Shown one piece after another: positions 1 through 11,751 of a stretch of 64,000 nt of DNA. The first letter of the stretch is position 1, and the number at the start of each line of letters is the position of its first letter. The stretch is from Udeniomyces pyricola (taxonomy: Eukaryota; Basidiomycota; Tremellomycetes; Cystofilobasidiales; Mrakiaceae). Where the stretch lies: NCBI GenBank assembly GCA_039545295.1, contig BCIK01000001.1, forward strand, positions 372,001-436,000, in the 5' to 3' direction. The notes under the pieces are model-generated. The model did no database searches. It had not been told where the DNA came from and was given only the letters and a program-made list of their open reading frames with translations. Both the position numbers and the translations under genes were made by a program.

Positions 1-2568
1 GCCTACAGGTAAGGCCACGTTGTGGTTCAAGCTCATGAGCTCACGCTCATGTCGCTCTGCAGAGATCGCTTCTTTCACTCACATCTGACTGGCCGTGAGC
101 CTTTGCCCTTGTTACCCGTCAGGGAATCCGTCTTTGAGATGGGCTCCTTCATGGCGTCCGAGCTCGAGGCCCTCGGCTGTCACGACATTGAAAAAGTCGA
201 GCTGGGCGAGCAAGTGCTCGAGGGACAAACGCTCAAGCTCCCACCGGCCATTCTGGCATCGTATGGTGCGTGTGCAAAGAGATTGCCATCTTCGGCGAGA
301 GCCGGTGACTTCTTCAAATGCCCACACTCCTACCCTCGGTCCATCTCTCATCCATTCAGGCAACGACCCAAAGAAGAAGACCATCCTCGTCTACGGTCCG
401 TACATATAGCTCAACTCCTATACTCATGATCTACCACTCGAGTCTTCACAGAACCTGACGGATGGTTATCTTCGTTCACCCCTGCCTTCACTCCTCCCCA
501 CCCTCCTCTTCCGCAGGACACTATGGTTAGTTTGCGGCCGTTCTCCCCGAGCTTACCGCTCGCATTGTCAACCGCATATCTCACTGACACCCCTGATTAT
601 ATACTCAGATGTTCAACCTGCCCTCAAGTCTGATGGCTGGGATACCGATCCCTTCGTCCTGACCCCGCTGCCAGATGGAAAGCTCGTCGGTCGAGGCAGG
701 TGAGCCGTCGGTCAAGTGGCCAGTACACCAACGCAGCAGAGGGAATGCTCAACTGATATTTCAAATTCATTGGGTTGCCTTCGCTTCATGTAGCTCTGAC
801 GACAAGGGTCCCGTGCGTTTTTTTTTTTGTAGCTCTGGCGGCACGCTGACAGCCTTTATAAAGACGGCTAAGCATGCATCTCATCTCCCTCCCCTACCCC
901 CTAATGTTTTCATAGATTCTTGGCTGGTTGAACGTCATCGAGGCCCACAAGTCTCTCGGCCTTGAGTTCCCCGTCAACCTCAAGATGTGCTTTGAGGGTA
1001 TGGAGGAGTCCGGATCGGAGGGTCTTGACGAGATGATCGAGGATCAAAAGTCTAAATACTTCAAGGACGTAGACGCTGTTTGCATCTCGTGAGTGATTCT
1101 CGACCGCTTGGATACTCTAGTCAGTTGGGCTCGCTGACACGATGCTCACTTTGGGGTTTTTATGGTCTCTGTGGTCTTTAGGGACAACTACTGGGTTGGT
1201 TTCGGTTTTTCTTGAGTTATTTAGTTGTCAAACCTGAACGCGTCTTTGGTTGGTCTGACCGTTTCCGACCTCAACATGTGTGCAGCTCAACACCTCTACC
1301 CCTTGCCTCACGTACGGCCTCCGAGGCATTGCCTACTTTGGCCTCAAGATCTCGGGACCGGCTAAGGATCTCCACTCGGGTGTCTTCGGAGGTGTCATCC
1401 ACGAGCCGAGTAAGGAATTCAAAGACTGCTTGTTCGAAGCACTGCTCCTGGAACTGTCCTGAGGTTCATTCGTTATGGATGCTTTGCTGATCCCCCTTCC
1501 CCGCTCGCGCTTCTTTCCCCTCGTCTGGGTTCTTACCATAGTGACTGACTTGATTCAGGTTCTCGCGACTCTCGTCCGACCCGACGGCAAGATTCTCATT
1601 CCTGGTCTCTCTGACCTTGTCGCGCCCTTGACCCCCGAAGAGCGAGCCCGATACGAGAAAATTAACTTCTCTGTCGCCGACATTGACGCCTCCACCGATT
1701 CTAAGAGTACTATCAGCGAAGACAAAGTGGACATCCTCATGGCCAAGATGCGCGAACCAAGTTTGAGCTTGCACGGCATTGAGGGTGCCTTTTACGCGCC
1801 AGGCTCCAAGACCGTCATTCCAGCGAGCGTCGTGGGCAAGTTTTCGATCCGACTCGTTCCCGACATGATGCCAGATCAGATCCAAGCTCTCGTCGAGAAG
1901 CACGTCAACGCCGAGTTTGCCAAGCTTGGCTCCAAGAACAAGGTACGTGAGGTGTTTGTATCGTTGGTTGCGGACAGCAAGCTGAGACGAGCTGACCCTC
2001 TCTTCTTCCTTCGGTTGTTCGCTGAGTGCAGATGTCGATTGAGATGGGTGTAAGTTCTGACTGTCACTGCGGCCCTGCAGCTTTCTCTATGAGAGATGTC
2101 TTCGTCAAGCTGTCGATTGACGCTTCAATCGAACTCTATTGGTTTATTTCTTTCTTTCTTGTTTCTCTATATCCACCTTTGTCCTCTACAGCACGGAGGA
2201 AAGCCTTGGGTCGCTGACCCCGAGCACTGGAACTACCGAGCTGCGGCTAAGGCGACTCAGGCTGTCTACAAGGTCGAGCCGGACCTCACGCGAGAGGGAG
2301 GATCAATTCCCGTCACACTCAGCTTTGCCGAGGCCCTTGGTGTCAACGTGCTGCTCCTGCCCATGGGGCGAGGAGATGACGGTCAGTTCTTTTCCTCGTC
2401 TTTTGACCTGCCACGAGTTTCGCTTCGAGACAAGAAATCTGTAACGCTCCTCTTTTGTCCTTCTCAGGTGCTCACTCAATTAACGAGAAGCTCGACAAGA
2501 GCAACTACATCAACGGTATCAAGATGCTGGGTGCCTATCTGTACGAGGTGGCTGCTCTCTCGGAATAG
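1..2568 (+). CDS. DUG1: Cys-Gly metallodipeptidase, M20 family (DUG1/CNDP2-like), 5' partial
   Basis: Zinc-dependent M20 peptidase that in yeast cleaves Cys-Gly dipeptides during glutathione turnover in the cytosol. The N-terminus lies before the window. Positions 1-8 are the end of an exon reading A-Y-R, followed by a GTAAGG donor. Visible motifs are GHYDVQP (metal ligand His/Asp), SSDDKGP (bridging Asp), a [12 protein letters not shown] stretch (catalytic/metal Glu), DLHSGVFGG, and a C-terminal [11 protein letters not shown]. The gene is cut by at least nine introns and several exons are tiny: 517-525 (9 nt), 794-812 (19 nt), 1182-1194 (13 nt) and 2032-2049 (18 nt). One intron splits the Met codon of the HEPMTDLIQ segment. 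The stop is TAG at 2566-2568. Family assignment is firm; individual splice sites were read by eye and rest on keeping conserved residues in frame. Confidence 0.93.
517..525 (+). other. 9-nt microexon of DUG1 (metal-ligand His)
   Basis: The sequence GACACTATG sits between an acceptor CCGCAG and a donor GTTAGT. It joins an upstream exon ending TAC-G (395) to a downstream exon starting AT-GTT (609), giving V-Y-G-H-Y-D-V-Q-P. The His of this M20 signature is a zinc ligand, so skipping the exon should inactivate the enzyme. Flanking introns are 121 nt and 83 nt. Confidence 0.85.
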
Positions 2569-3024
2569 TGATGGATGTTGTCGGATTCCTCCTGGATAGG
2601 CCTTAGAGCGTGTGATTTGGGTACCTGCTTTGTGAGGGACGGCCGGAGGGGATCGGAGATCATCATGATATTCTTTACTTTCGTTTTTTGTTGATGATGG
2701 GACGTGGCAAGTACTTGATGTACACTGTCAGTGCCTTGTGTACGCCACGGTCCAAGCGAAAAGCAATCGAGAGACAGACAACAACGATGATCAAGTAGCG
2801 CATTGATATTGATATTAGAGGAAACGCCTTTACTCTCAAGTCAGACCTAGGACGCAAGATTAAGGTTACTGTGACAGCGAGGTGCACGTATGTTAGATTG
2901 GAAAGTGATGTGAGGACAAGAAGCCCGCAGCTAGAGATGCAACCATGAAGTCTGTCTCTCAACAGAAACGAACTGCTCATCCTTATAACCCCCACCCACC
3001 CTTGCACTTCATTCTCTACCCCAC
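2569..3024. other. Intergenic: DUG1 3' region / CAP promoter
   Basis: I see no gene here. It holds the 3' untranslated region of the dipeptidase gene and the upstream region of the CAP gene. Confidence 0.7.
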
Positions 3025-5411
3025 ATGACTTCTCTCAGCAACCAAGGTTCGTTCCTTGTCCCATCCACACCAAGTACCTTGTCTCAGTGGCTCATACCCT
3101 ATACATCCCATCTCATCGTTCCAGGGCTCAACTCGCTCACTACCATCATCAAGCGGCTCGAGGCAGCAACGTCGCGTCTCGAAGATCTCAGCGTGTTCGT
3201 GCTCCAGTCTTGCCCTTTTCACGCGCAACTTGCTTCACCCTTCTCTTGCTCGACTAGTCACGCTCGGCTGACAACTTCTGCATGTACTTCTCTTTCCTAC
3301 TAGTGCCTCCGCTTCCCAGCTCCAGAGCTCGACCGCTCGCATCGGCGAGACGATCGGTCCCCACGTCGCCCCCCCACAGGCACAGGCCGCTCCTGCGTCT
3401 ACCACTTCGACTGCTCCTGCTCCTACCGCTTCCGCTGCAGTGACGGAGGAAGTCTCGGCGAGCGTCAAGGCCTTTGACGAGTGGATCGAGACAAGCTTGA
3501 GGCCCTACGTCGTGGCAAGCGACCAAATTGGTGGGCTTGTTCAGGAGCAAGTAGGTCCTCCTTGGCCTCCCATCTCATCTACTATCGCTCGTAGCCGACA
3601 ATAGCTGACGTATCGCTCCTGGCACCGGTCGCCCTCTATTCTTACCCTCGCTTCAGGCCACTCTTGTCGAATCCCTCTTCGTCGCCCAGCGAAGCTTCAT
3701 TCTTCTCGCCTCCAAGTGCGCTAAGCCGGCTGAGGCGAAGCTCCCCGGTCTTCTCGCTGAGATGGTCGCTCTCCTGGGCAAGATCTCGGCCGTCAAGGAC
3801 ACGAACCGACGAGCTAAGGAATACAACGCTTTGAGCACTGTCTCTGAAGGTGTCCCCGCTGCTGGATGGGTCGCGTTGGTACGTCGGTTTCCACGCGCGC
3901 CGTTCACTTCGTTCCGGCAGGAGAATTACTGCTGATGCGATCCGCTCATCTTACTATATGCATCGCGCGAAGCAGGGAGAGAAGCCCGGACCATTCGTTG
4001 GCGACATGAAGGAGTCTGCCAACTTTTATGGCAACCGAGTCATTAAGGAGTTTAAGGACACGTTCGTTGTTCTCTGAACCAATCTCGCCGCCCTGCTTGC
4101 ACTTGATCTTGCGAATGGTCTTGCTGATCTGCTGATCGATTTCCTGCTCCTTACTTCAGTGACAAGACCCAAGTCGAATGGGTTAGATCTTTCATCGGGG
4201 CCCTTGAGGATCTCCGAAAATACATTATGCAGCACCATGCAACTGGCTTGACTTGGAACCCCAAGGTATGACTTCAACTTCCCGACGGGGCTTGCTCCGA
4301 ACTCAATCTGATACTTACTCAACTTTCTGCTTTACATTCTCAGGGCCAGGACGCTGTTACTTACTTCTCAAATGCTTCCACGGAGACGGCTACTCCCGCC
4401 GCTTCAGCGCCGGCAACCCCTGCTCCTTCCGGTGATGCAGCCCAACTAGCTCGCCCCAAAGGTCTCTTCTCGGAGCTCGGGCCTGACGTTACCAAGGGAC
4501 TGAAGAAAGTCGACAAGAGTGAGATGACTCACAAGAATCCTGAGCTCCGTGCGAGCAGCGTGGTCCCAGAGACCGGTACGTCAGCAGCTTAACTGGTAGC
4601 GAGGCAAGACCTGTCGTTTTTACTAAACATGCCCGTATGGCCTTACAGGTGCTCCCCTTAAGCGACCGGCTCGACCTACTAAGCCACCTTCGCTTGTTGG
4701 CAAGAAGCCTGCCAAGACGGAATTGAAGGGTAACAAGTGGGAAATTGTGCGTTCTATGCATCTAGGTGTCACTTTGTTGCATTTTGAACTTTGCGGCTGA
4801 CTTAAGCTTGTCTTTACCATACCGTCCCTGCACTTTTCCTATCTTCTCTTACTGTGCTTTATCCGGTAGGAGTACCACGAGAACAATTCGGAAATCGTTC
4901 TCGACAATGTCGAGATCAATCAGGTTGTCAACATCTACAACTGCAAGAACTCTGTGATCCAGATCAAGGGCAAAGTCAACGCCATCAACCTCAGTATGTA
5001 GCCCAATTGGATCCCCTCTTGTTGAATCAGAATTAAGATCTTTCTTTTCGCCGCGCTGAGCTCTTCGTGGTTTCCGTGCTAGTCTCCTCTTCGAAGACTT
5101 CAATTCTTCTCGACTCGGTTGTCTCTTCACTTTCCATTACCTCCTCGCCCTCGTTCACTATCCAGATCCTCGGCAACACTCCAACTATCACCGTCGACTC
5201 GACTGATTCGGGCAATCTTTACCTCTCCAAGGACTGCATCGACGGCAAGACCGAGATTATCACGGCTAAGTCGTCGGCAATTAACGTCTCATTGCCCGAC
5301 CCTGACACGGACGAGCAGGGCGTCTTTGTCGAGCGGGCCGTACCAGAGCAGCTCAAGACTGTTGTGAAGGGAGGCAAACTTGAGACGACCATTGTCGAGC
5401 ACTCGGGTTAG
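3025..5411 (+). CDS. SRV2: Adenylyl cyclase-associated protein (CAP/Srv2)
   Basis: Actin-monomer recycling protein that in yeasts also binds adenylyl cyclase, acting in the cytosol and at actin patches. The first coding exon is only 22 nt (3025-3046, MTSLSNQ plus one base) and splices into LNSLTTIIKRLEAATSRLEDLS, the typical N-terminal coiled segment. A helical-folded domain follows (DEWIETSLRPYV, GPFVGDMKESANFYGNRV, YIMQHHATGLTWNPKG), then a Pro-rich stretch with K-R-P-A-R-P-T-K-P-P, then the CARP beta-helix domain (GNKWEIEYHENNSEIVL to GGKLETTIVEHSG). The C-terminal dimer strand is present and the stop is at 5409-5411. It lies in tandem after DUG1. About eight introns can be placed; the junction before TSILLDSV uses a GTGCTAG acceptor and is the least certain. 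Confidence 0.93.
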
Positions 5412-5873
5412 GGTGGGTGATGAGATGGATGGTATTGCTGTTTCCTGACAGACCGCACTTGCCTTCTTTGTGTTTGATACTTGATGTCTTCCGTTCTTTG
5501 GAACTGGTCACGAGCTTATCTTGATACACCTTGAGTAGCTTTACTGTTCATCACGCTGACGTTGAGGCTGACGTTGTGGCGCACCGGTCCGAAGCCGAAT
5601 CGCCTCAAGCCTCCTCTTCTTCTACCTCATGCGCTTCGCCCCTCTATGTCACATTTCTTCTGACCTGATCTATCTAACATCCACTCCCATCCATATCATT
5701 CACACACAAACTATCGAGCTGGCTCTCGAAAACTTACCTCCTCATCATCAAATACCTGAACTCACAATCCTTTTCCCTCGGCCCCCTCTAGCTCTCCATC
5801 CAAACTCTGCCATTTACACCACACTTGCCGCTACCCAAGCAACCTTCACACTCCCCTGCTCCCTCCTTCTACC
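5412..5873. other. Intergenic: CAP 3' region / RhoGAP promoter
   Basis: I see no gene. The last 200 bases are C/T-rich on the plus strand, as in most promoters of this window, and probably form the 5' leader of the next gene. Confidence 0.6.
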
Positions 5874-8800
5874 ATGGTCCATTCTCATATCCCTCACAGA
5901 TCTGCCGGCAAACACACAGCAGTCGAGCCCGCGCCGCCACCAGTCCAAGAATCTCACTTTCGTCTGACGAACCCCTTTGATCCTAACGCCGCAGCCCTCG
6001 CTGGACTCGAGTCATTTGCCACCAAGGAGTCTGGTCACACAGCAAGACCCCACGCTGGCGGCGTCCATCGCAAGACCCAGTCGGCATCCGTGCCAAGAAA
6101 GCCGAGTCAGTACGATCCGACGGAGATGATCTGGGACGAACAAGAGCCGGTTCTCTACCATCAACAGCAGCAGCCTGGCTTACGGGAGGTTTCTCTACAG
6201 CAGCCCGTCCCGCATTACCCCCAAACAACGGCAGGATGCACTTTCCCTCAACCACAGACCCAGATCCAGCGTCCAGTGATCATCCCACGTCCATCAGCAC
6301 CCCCTCCTCGCTCTCAACTACCTCATTCCACCGCAACTCCCCAGCGACCGACGCCGCACCGACAGATGACAGCCGATCAAATACCTCTATCGTCTCGCAT
6401 CCCACAACCTACCTCACCTGGATCTTCATATCCTTCTAACCTCAACTTCAATCAAATGCACCAAATGATGACCCCCTCCCACCAGATGATCGCAAATCAA
6501 CCCCTCCACGAGCCCGAGCCGCCGGTAGCCGCAAATGCACCCCCAGTCTTGGCTTCAGCCATTCCCAAGGCTCGGCAGTACAGTGTCCATGCGCCTCCTC
6601 AGTCTGCACCCCGACGGCATACCCGGACACTCTCAGCTCGATTCGAGCCCGATCCTATCGATCCGCCCGTTCAAGCCTCCTCACCAGTGTCACCTCCAAT
6701 CACGGCTCAACAACCCGGCCGACCTCGAGCTCGATCCTGCCTCAGGGCCGCTGCATCCCCATCAGTCATCGCTCCATCACTCGTCAATCCGATGTTATCC
6801 ACTGCGGGTTCTTCGATCCTTCCGACGGCTACTGAGGTGGTTCTGGGCGACGTCCGAGCCGATATAGAAGTTCCCCGCAGGAAGTCGGCGCCGCCGCCTA
6901 CTCCCGGCTCGCTGCGTACGCCGACGCAAATGCTACAAAGGCTCGACGTTCTTCTCGGCTTTGGGCCGGAGTTCCTCGAAGAATATCTCGACCTTCCAGC
7001 GATCCTCGATCCAGCTCGAGGTTATGCAATTCAGCAGGAACTGCCGGAAAAGAAGGGACTTAAGACAGTCGCGAAAGCGGTGGGGGTTAAGAAGGGTACC
7101 AAAGAGAAAGGTGTGTGCTTTGATGTGCTTTTGAGGGGACTTCATATCGTCCGTGCTGATCCTGATCCTCATTTGGGTCGGAAGCTTTCCGAATCCCTCT
7201 CGACCAAGCTCCGCCGACTTCCTTCTGCGAAACTATCATCGGACGAGTGAAGCACAAGCTACCTTTTGTTGTCTTCAGCATCGTCGAAGAAATCTACCGT
7301 CGAGGCAAGTCTCATTTAGCCTTGATTATGAACTGTCTCTTGAATTGAGACTGAAACCTGTTGCATCTCTCCCTTCCTCTCCAGGCATGAAGATTCCTGG
7401 CATCTTCCGTCTCTCAGGTGACACTTCTCGATGCATGGACCTGTTCGCGGCGTTCGACTGCGGGCCAACGTATGGCGCCCATCTCAGCCTTGGCGACGAA
7501 TCAATCCACAACCTCTCCGGCGTACTCAAGCTCTACCTTCGAGAGATGCCAGAGGCTCTGATTCACCCCTCAATCTGGAAGGCAATGTTGGCCTTTTGTG
7601 TCGACCCAAGCCCGAAGCGGCTGCTGACCCCTATGGCCACGAGGATTGCAACAGCTCAACTCCTCCTAAGGTTGCTTCCACCCAGGTCATTTAGTTTGCT
7701 CGTGTAAGTTCAAGTCGCGTTGATCCCCGGTCCCGCTACCTCCATTGGACGGATTGACATGATGAGGCAGCTGACATAGCTTGTGCTTTCCTCTTGCTTG
7801 GCTAGCTACTTGCTCGCCTTCCTGACCGAGGTTCCCAAATACGACAACCGGATCACATCGACTTCTGTCTCCATCATTTTTGGCCCCATGATCTGCGCTC
7901 CTCGTGGCTTTGGGATCCCCGCCATCGGACCAGCTAATCAGCCTCTCCGGATCCAAGTGCATAATGCCCGGGCCGAAGGAGGAGGTCCCATCTCGCCTCG
8001 GGCGTCTCAAGACTACTCTCATCTGGTCTCACAAAGCCAGGACATCCTGCTCTGGCTCACTCAGAACTGGGTCGATATTTCGACTGGGCTCTTTGACGTC
8101 GACCTCGACTTGGGCGGCGTCGAGGATGCTCAGGCACAGCTAATCATTCCCCGAGCTCATTCTGCACCAGTTGCCGAGAAGATGGATGAACCGGCTGTGC
8201 TTGTACGACGCAGCGTTGTTCTCCACACCCCCACGATCGAGACTCCTCCTGCTGCTGCTACTCATCAAGCGCAGGTTCCAGTCATAGCTACAGCGTCTGC
8301 GTTGCCCATGTCTACCACTGCATCAACCCTGCAACTCGAACCCGTCATTGTAAAGTCCTCAGCAGCTCTAGCTCCACCTCTCGAAGACTTCTACGCTCTG
8401 ACCCCAGTAACCGTTGTCAAGCCTACCAGGGCCCGTGCCGCCTCTTCGCCACCCATACCCTGTGATCATCCCGGTCGACGATTGGAGCGCAAGGATTCAG
8501 ACGCAGAATCGACGTCGACGTTGGCTGGAGAGGAGGCTGATGGAAAAGATGTCTTTTCGGAACCAAATGATCTCAAGCCCAAGGGTACGTCCGTCGCTTC
8601 TACGTTAGACGGTGTCGAGTGTTGATGCATAATGCTTACTATCCTCCTTGTTCGACTTGTTTACTTTGTAGACCCATTCATGTTTGCGCAACTCCGTATG
8701 TGTGCCATTGTATTTTATTTCGTCTTTCTCGTTTGAGACCGGCGATATATACTGTCTGTATAGTCCTGATCCATTGCATTTCCTTGAAATCCCCAGACAA

Positions 8801-9369
8801 AGGTACCGATGTCGTTTCTCTCCTCGCTTCTCTCGCCTCTGCCATCCAGGCCAAAGATACCGATGCGTCCATCATTAAGCACGCGGCCGAGCTGCGAGAA
8901 GACAAGCTCCTGGCTCAAGTCGAAAAGCTATCGAAGGCGCTCGAGGCATACAAACAGGCAGATCGCGAGGCGGACGGAGGCGACGATGGTAGTGATAGTA
9001 GTGGTTCTGGGATTAAGATTGGGGAGATGACGGAGAGGATTCGAGTGCTCGAGAGCGAGAAGCGAGTTCAGGCAGGACGTTACAAAGTCCTCCTCGCGGC
9101 AGAAAGGCAAAAAGTAAGCGCTTGCTTTTCTCTCTCTCTCTTTTTCTCTGCTTTGTGCTTGCGAGACTTTCTGTTGTTGTGGTCATTCAGAATTCATGTT
9201 GCATTCAACTCACTAGATCTTCTCCCGCCTCTTCCTTGCTCTCCTTGATTTCCGTCTCGGACCGACCCCGACCCAGGTCGCTGATCTCTCGCTCGCTCTA
9301 GCAGCAATCGCATCGACCTCCTCTCGTTCATCCGACGAACTGCCTACGGCCAGCACAGCAACTCTCTAG
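5874..9369 (+). CDS. Rho GTPase-activating protein with disordered N-terminus and C-terminal coiled coil
   Basis: Predicted to stimulate GTP hydrolysis by Rho-family GTPases. The first exon (5874-7110) encodes about 410 residues of Pro/Ser/Gln-rich, low-complexity sequence. The RhoGAP domain runs from about 7209 to 8110: YRRGMKIPGIFRLSG carries the arginine-finger Arg, followed by NLSGVLKLYLREMPEALI (the KxYLRELPxPL equivalent) and the RITSTSVSIIFGP segment. A Ser/Pro linker and a coiled coil (HAAELREDKLLAQVEKLSK and onward) end at TAG 9367-9369. The exon 1/2 junction is inferred: splicing 7110 to 7209 restores frame. The next intron (7305-7384) has a GCAAGT donor, a GC-AG intron. A 24-nt exon encodes DPFMFAQL. 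Cdc42 lies about 23 kb away and is a possible but unproven target. Confidence 0.85.
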
Positions 9370-9836
9370 CCCAACTTGGCCCAACATATCTCCTGTTGTA
9401 TTTTCTTCTCCGTCGAGCTTGGGTTGGGACTGATGATGGCTATATTTCTCCTCTCAAAGAATGTTATGGCGAGGGAGTGGGAATTGGTTTTCGAGTATTT
9501 CATGAAAGAGTCTACAATATGCTACCCATACATCAGAAACCATGCCCAGCATGGTATGAAACCTACCCGTACAGCGAACAAGAGAGAAAGGGGGACAGAA
9601 GAGAGAGAGGCGGAAACAAGAACCTAGAGAGAGAGGATGGAAGGATCGAAGAGGCAGGAAGGGGGAAAGCTCTATGGGCAAAAAGGAAGAAACCAACAAA
9701 TAAAGAAAGGAAAAGAAAGCACTAAGAAAAAGAAAGAAAGAAAAAAAAGCATCAAGCTGTTCAGAGTGATCAACACTCTCTACGACGTTTAACTACCCCT
9801 CCCACCCACCCCTACCATCTCGACGGAAAATCTCAC
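9370..9836. other. Intergenic between convergent genes
   Basis: It holds the two 3' ends of the RhoGAP gene (+) and the secreted-protein gene (-). There is a purine-rich tract of GAAAGAAA type at about 9590-9750 and no gene that I recognise. Confidence 0.6.
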
Positions 9837-10894
9837 TCAAAGCAAGACAATCTCCTTTGAAACCTTGGCCATCCATCGCTCCATTGCCAAGAGTTCCTCC
9901 TCATCCTCATCGAAGTCCTCCCTCTCTTCCTCCTCCATGCAGTCGTCGCTCATAATCGACGACTTCACGGAGCCAACGGGCCGGCGGGTGATGGACTCCT
10001 CGCGACCGTAAGCATCGAGCATAGCGAGTCGCACGCCTCGCTCGTACTCTGGTTCGTCGCTTCCGCTCGAGCGGACCGAGTCCAACTGGACGACACGAAG
10101 CTGGGCCGAAGAGGAAGAAGGTCGGTTACCGAATGGTCGACTGATGATGGCTCGTTTCTGAAGTCGACCGGGGACGCGGCCTCCGCTTCGACGTTCAGGA
10201 GCGTGTCGTGCTTGACGGCGGTGGTTGATGACAGGGGCAGTAGGTGCGATGATGACGGGTGCAACGGGTGCGACCTTGAGTTTTGGGTCGAGATCAATGC
10301 AAGACAAAAGGAGAAGGGCGGAGGGAAGGGGGGGGGGGGCGAAGACAGTTTCTCAGCAGATACTCGGAGGATTGTGGGGCGCGGGTCGGTGCGTTGATAT
10401 CATGGGGAGGTGACATACAGGAGCAGTAGGGGCGATAATGACAGGTGCCACCTAAATGCGTCGAAACAGAAGGGAAGATGATCGGGTTCAAAGAAGAAGT
10501 CAGTAGGAAGACAAAACAAACAAAAGGACCAGAGAAGGGCATAATGTATAGGGTTTTTTTTGGGGGGGGGGAGAATCAAGCGAGAGAAGCTTCTCATCTG
10601 TGCGGGAAGGTGGACGAGTGCACGTACAGGTGCCGTAGGGGGGACGATCACAGGTGCAACAGGAGCGACAGGAGGTGTGTTGATGGGCAGTGCGGGAGGT
10701 TCAATTGGAGCCGCTCTGGAAGGAGGGTAGAAGTTGGTGGCTGGACGGTAGACCGGGTATGGGTAATTGTTGTTGCTTCCACCGACGTCGAGGAGGCCGG
10801 GCAGAGGTGCGGGCGTAGGAGCTGCCGCGACCAGGACGACGGTGAGGACGAGGGTCGGGAGGAGGTTGATGAGGGAGGGAAGGAAGAAGAACAT
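9837..10894 (-). CDS. Secreted protein with exon-encoded APV repeats
   Basis: Not a family I recognise. The start at 10894 gives a clear signal peptide (MFFFLPSLINLLPTLVLTVV, ending near VAAAPTPAP). A Pro-rich region follows, then the repeat V-A-P-V-I-(I/V)-(A/P)-P-T-A-P three times: at the end of exon 1 (10894-10628), alone in a 33-nt exon 2 (10451-10419), and at the start of exon 3 (10274-9837). Both introns (10627-10452, 10418-10275) are phase 0 and fall between the Pro and Val of the repeat. The C-terminal part is basic (RR, KR and RRQAR sites that a Kex2-like protease could cut) and then acidic (a run of E/D near DDCMEEEEREDFDEDEEE). Predicted length is 245 residues. It may be a cell-wall or processed secreted peptide precursor; function is unknown. 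Confidence 0.7.
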
Positions 10895-11751
10895 GGTCGA
10901 AAAAGGAAAGGAATAAGGGATTTCTAACAAAAGGAACGTGAGAAAGAACGGTTGTCACAAGAGAAATCAGCCAATGTTGCCTCTTCGCGGGCAGGGACCG
11001 GTATCATATAGAGAGATAATACTTACCTCGGGAGGTGCAAGTAGAAGTTCAAAGGCGAAAGGTTTAACAAGGGAAACAGGGCAGGCGGTACGATTGGACG
11101 TGGAAATAGCAGAAAGAAAGGTTTCGGGTGAGGAGGATGTATGTTGTCGGGCGAGCCAAGTACTGTAGAGCAAGTAGGACAATCAGGCGATGGATGGTGT
11201 ACAAGAGGGAAGTGGGGTCCGACAACAAGAGCAAAGGTGAGATGGTAGTCGAAAGCGTCAACAATGGAAAGTCATCAATCAATACGACAGTCGGAAGGAA
11301 AGAGACAGGGGCTGCCGTCCCGATTCGGGTCTTGACTGAGCGGGCCATGTTGTTTGCGGGGGAAGAAGTCGACAGGCGTCCGGCACCATCAAGGGCCGAT
11401 ACTGATTGTTCCTTTTATTGGACCTTCAATCAAGACTGAGTCTGAGTAAAAGGGAGGAAAGAGGTGCGAGAGGGCTTGCTTGCGGAAAGAATAATCATGG
11501 GCGTAGCCGCGCAAGGTTTACTTATTGGTCTCGGATTGGTTTCGGTTTTGCGTGTCTTTTGCGTGTTCTGGTTATTCTCATTTTTTTTTTCTCAAGCTGA
11601 CACACAAAGCCGGATAAAAGTCTCGTCACTAACAACCATCGATACAAAGACAGCCAATCGACAACTCAGCTAAGAGCTAAAGACCAAGCCGCCACGACCG
11701 ACAAGAACGGGCGAAGGAACGAAGCAAAGACGTAACGACTCAGAGAGACGC
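10895..11751. other. Intergenic: upstream of the secreted-protein gene, 3' of RPS2
   Basis: I see no supported gene. An open frame on the minus strand at 11348-11064 has no recognisable domain. A 10-base T run lies at 11581-11590. Confidence 0.55.

Noticed and set aside
11064..11348. 94-codon open frame on the minus strand upstream of the secreted-protein gene
   Set aside because: Hydrophobic but without recognisable domain; the secreted-protein gene already has a good start and signal peptide at 10894.
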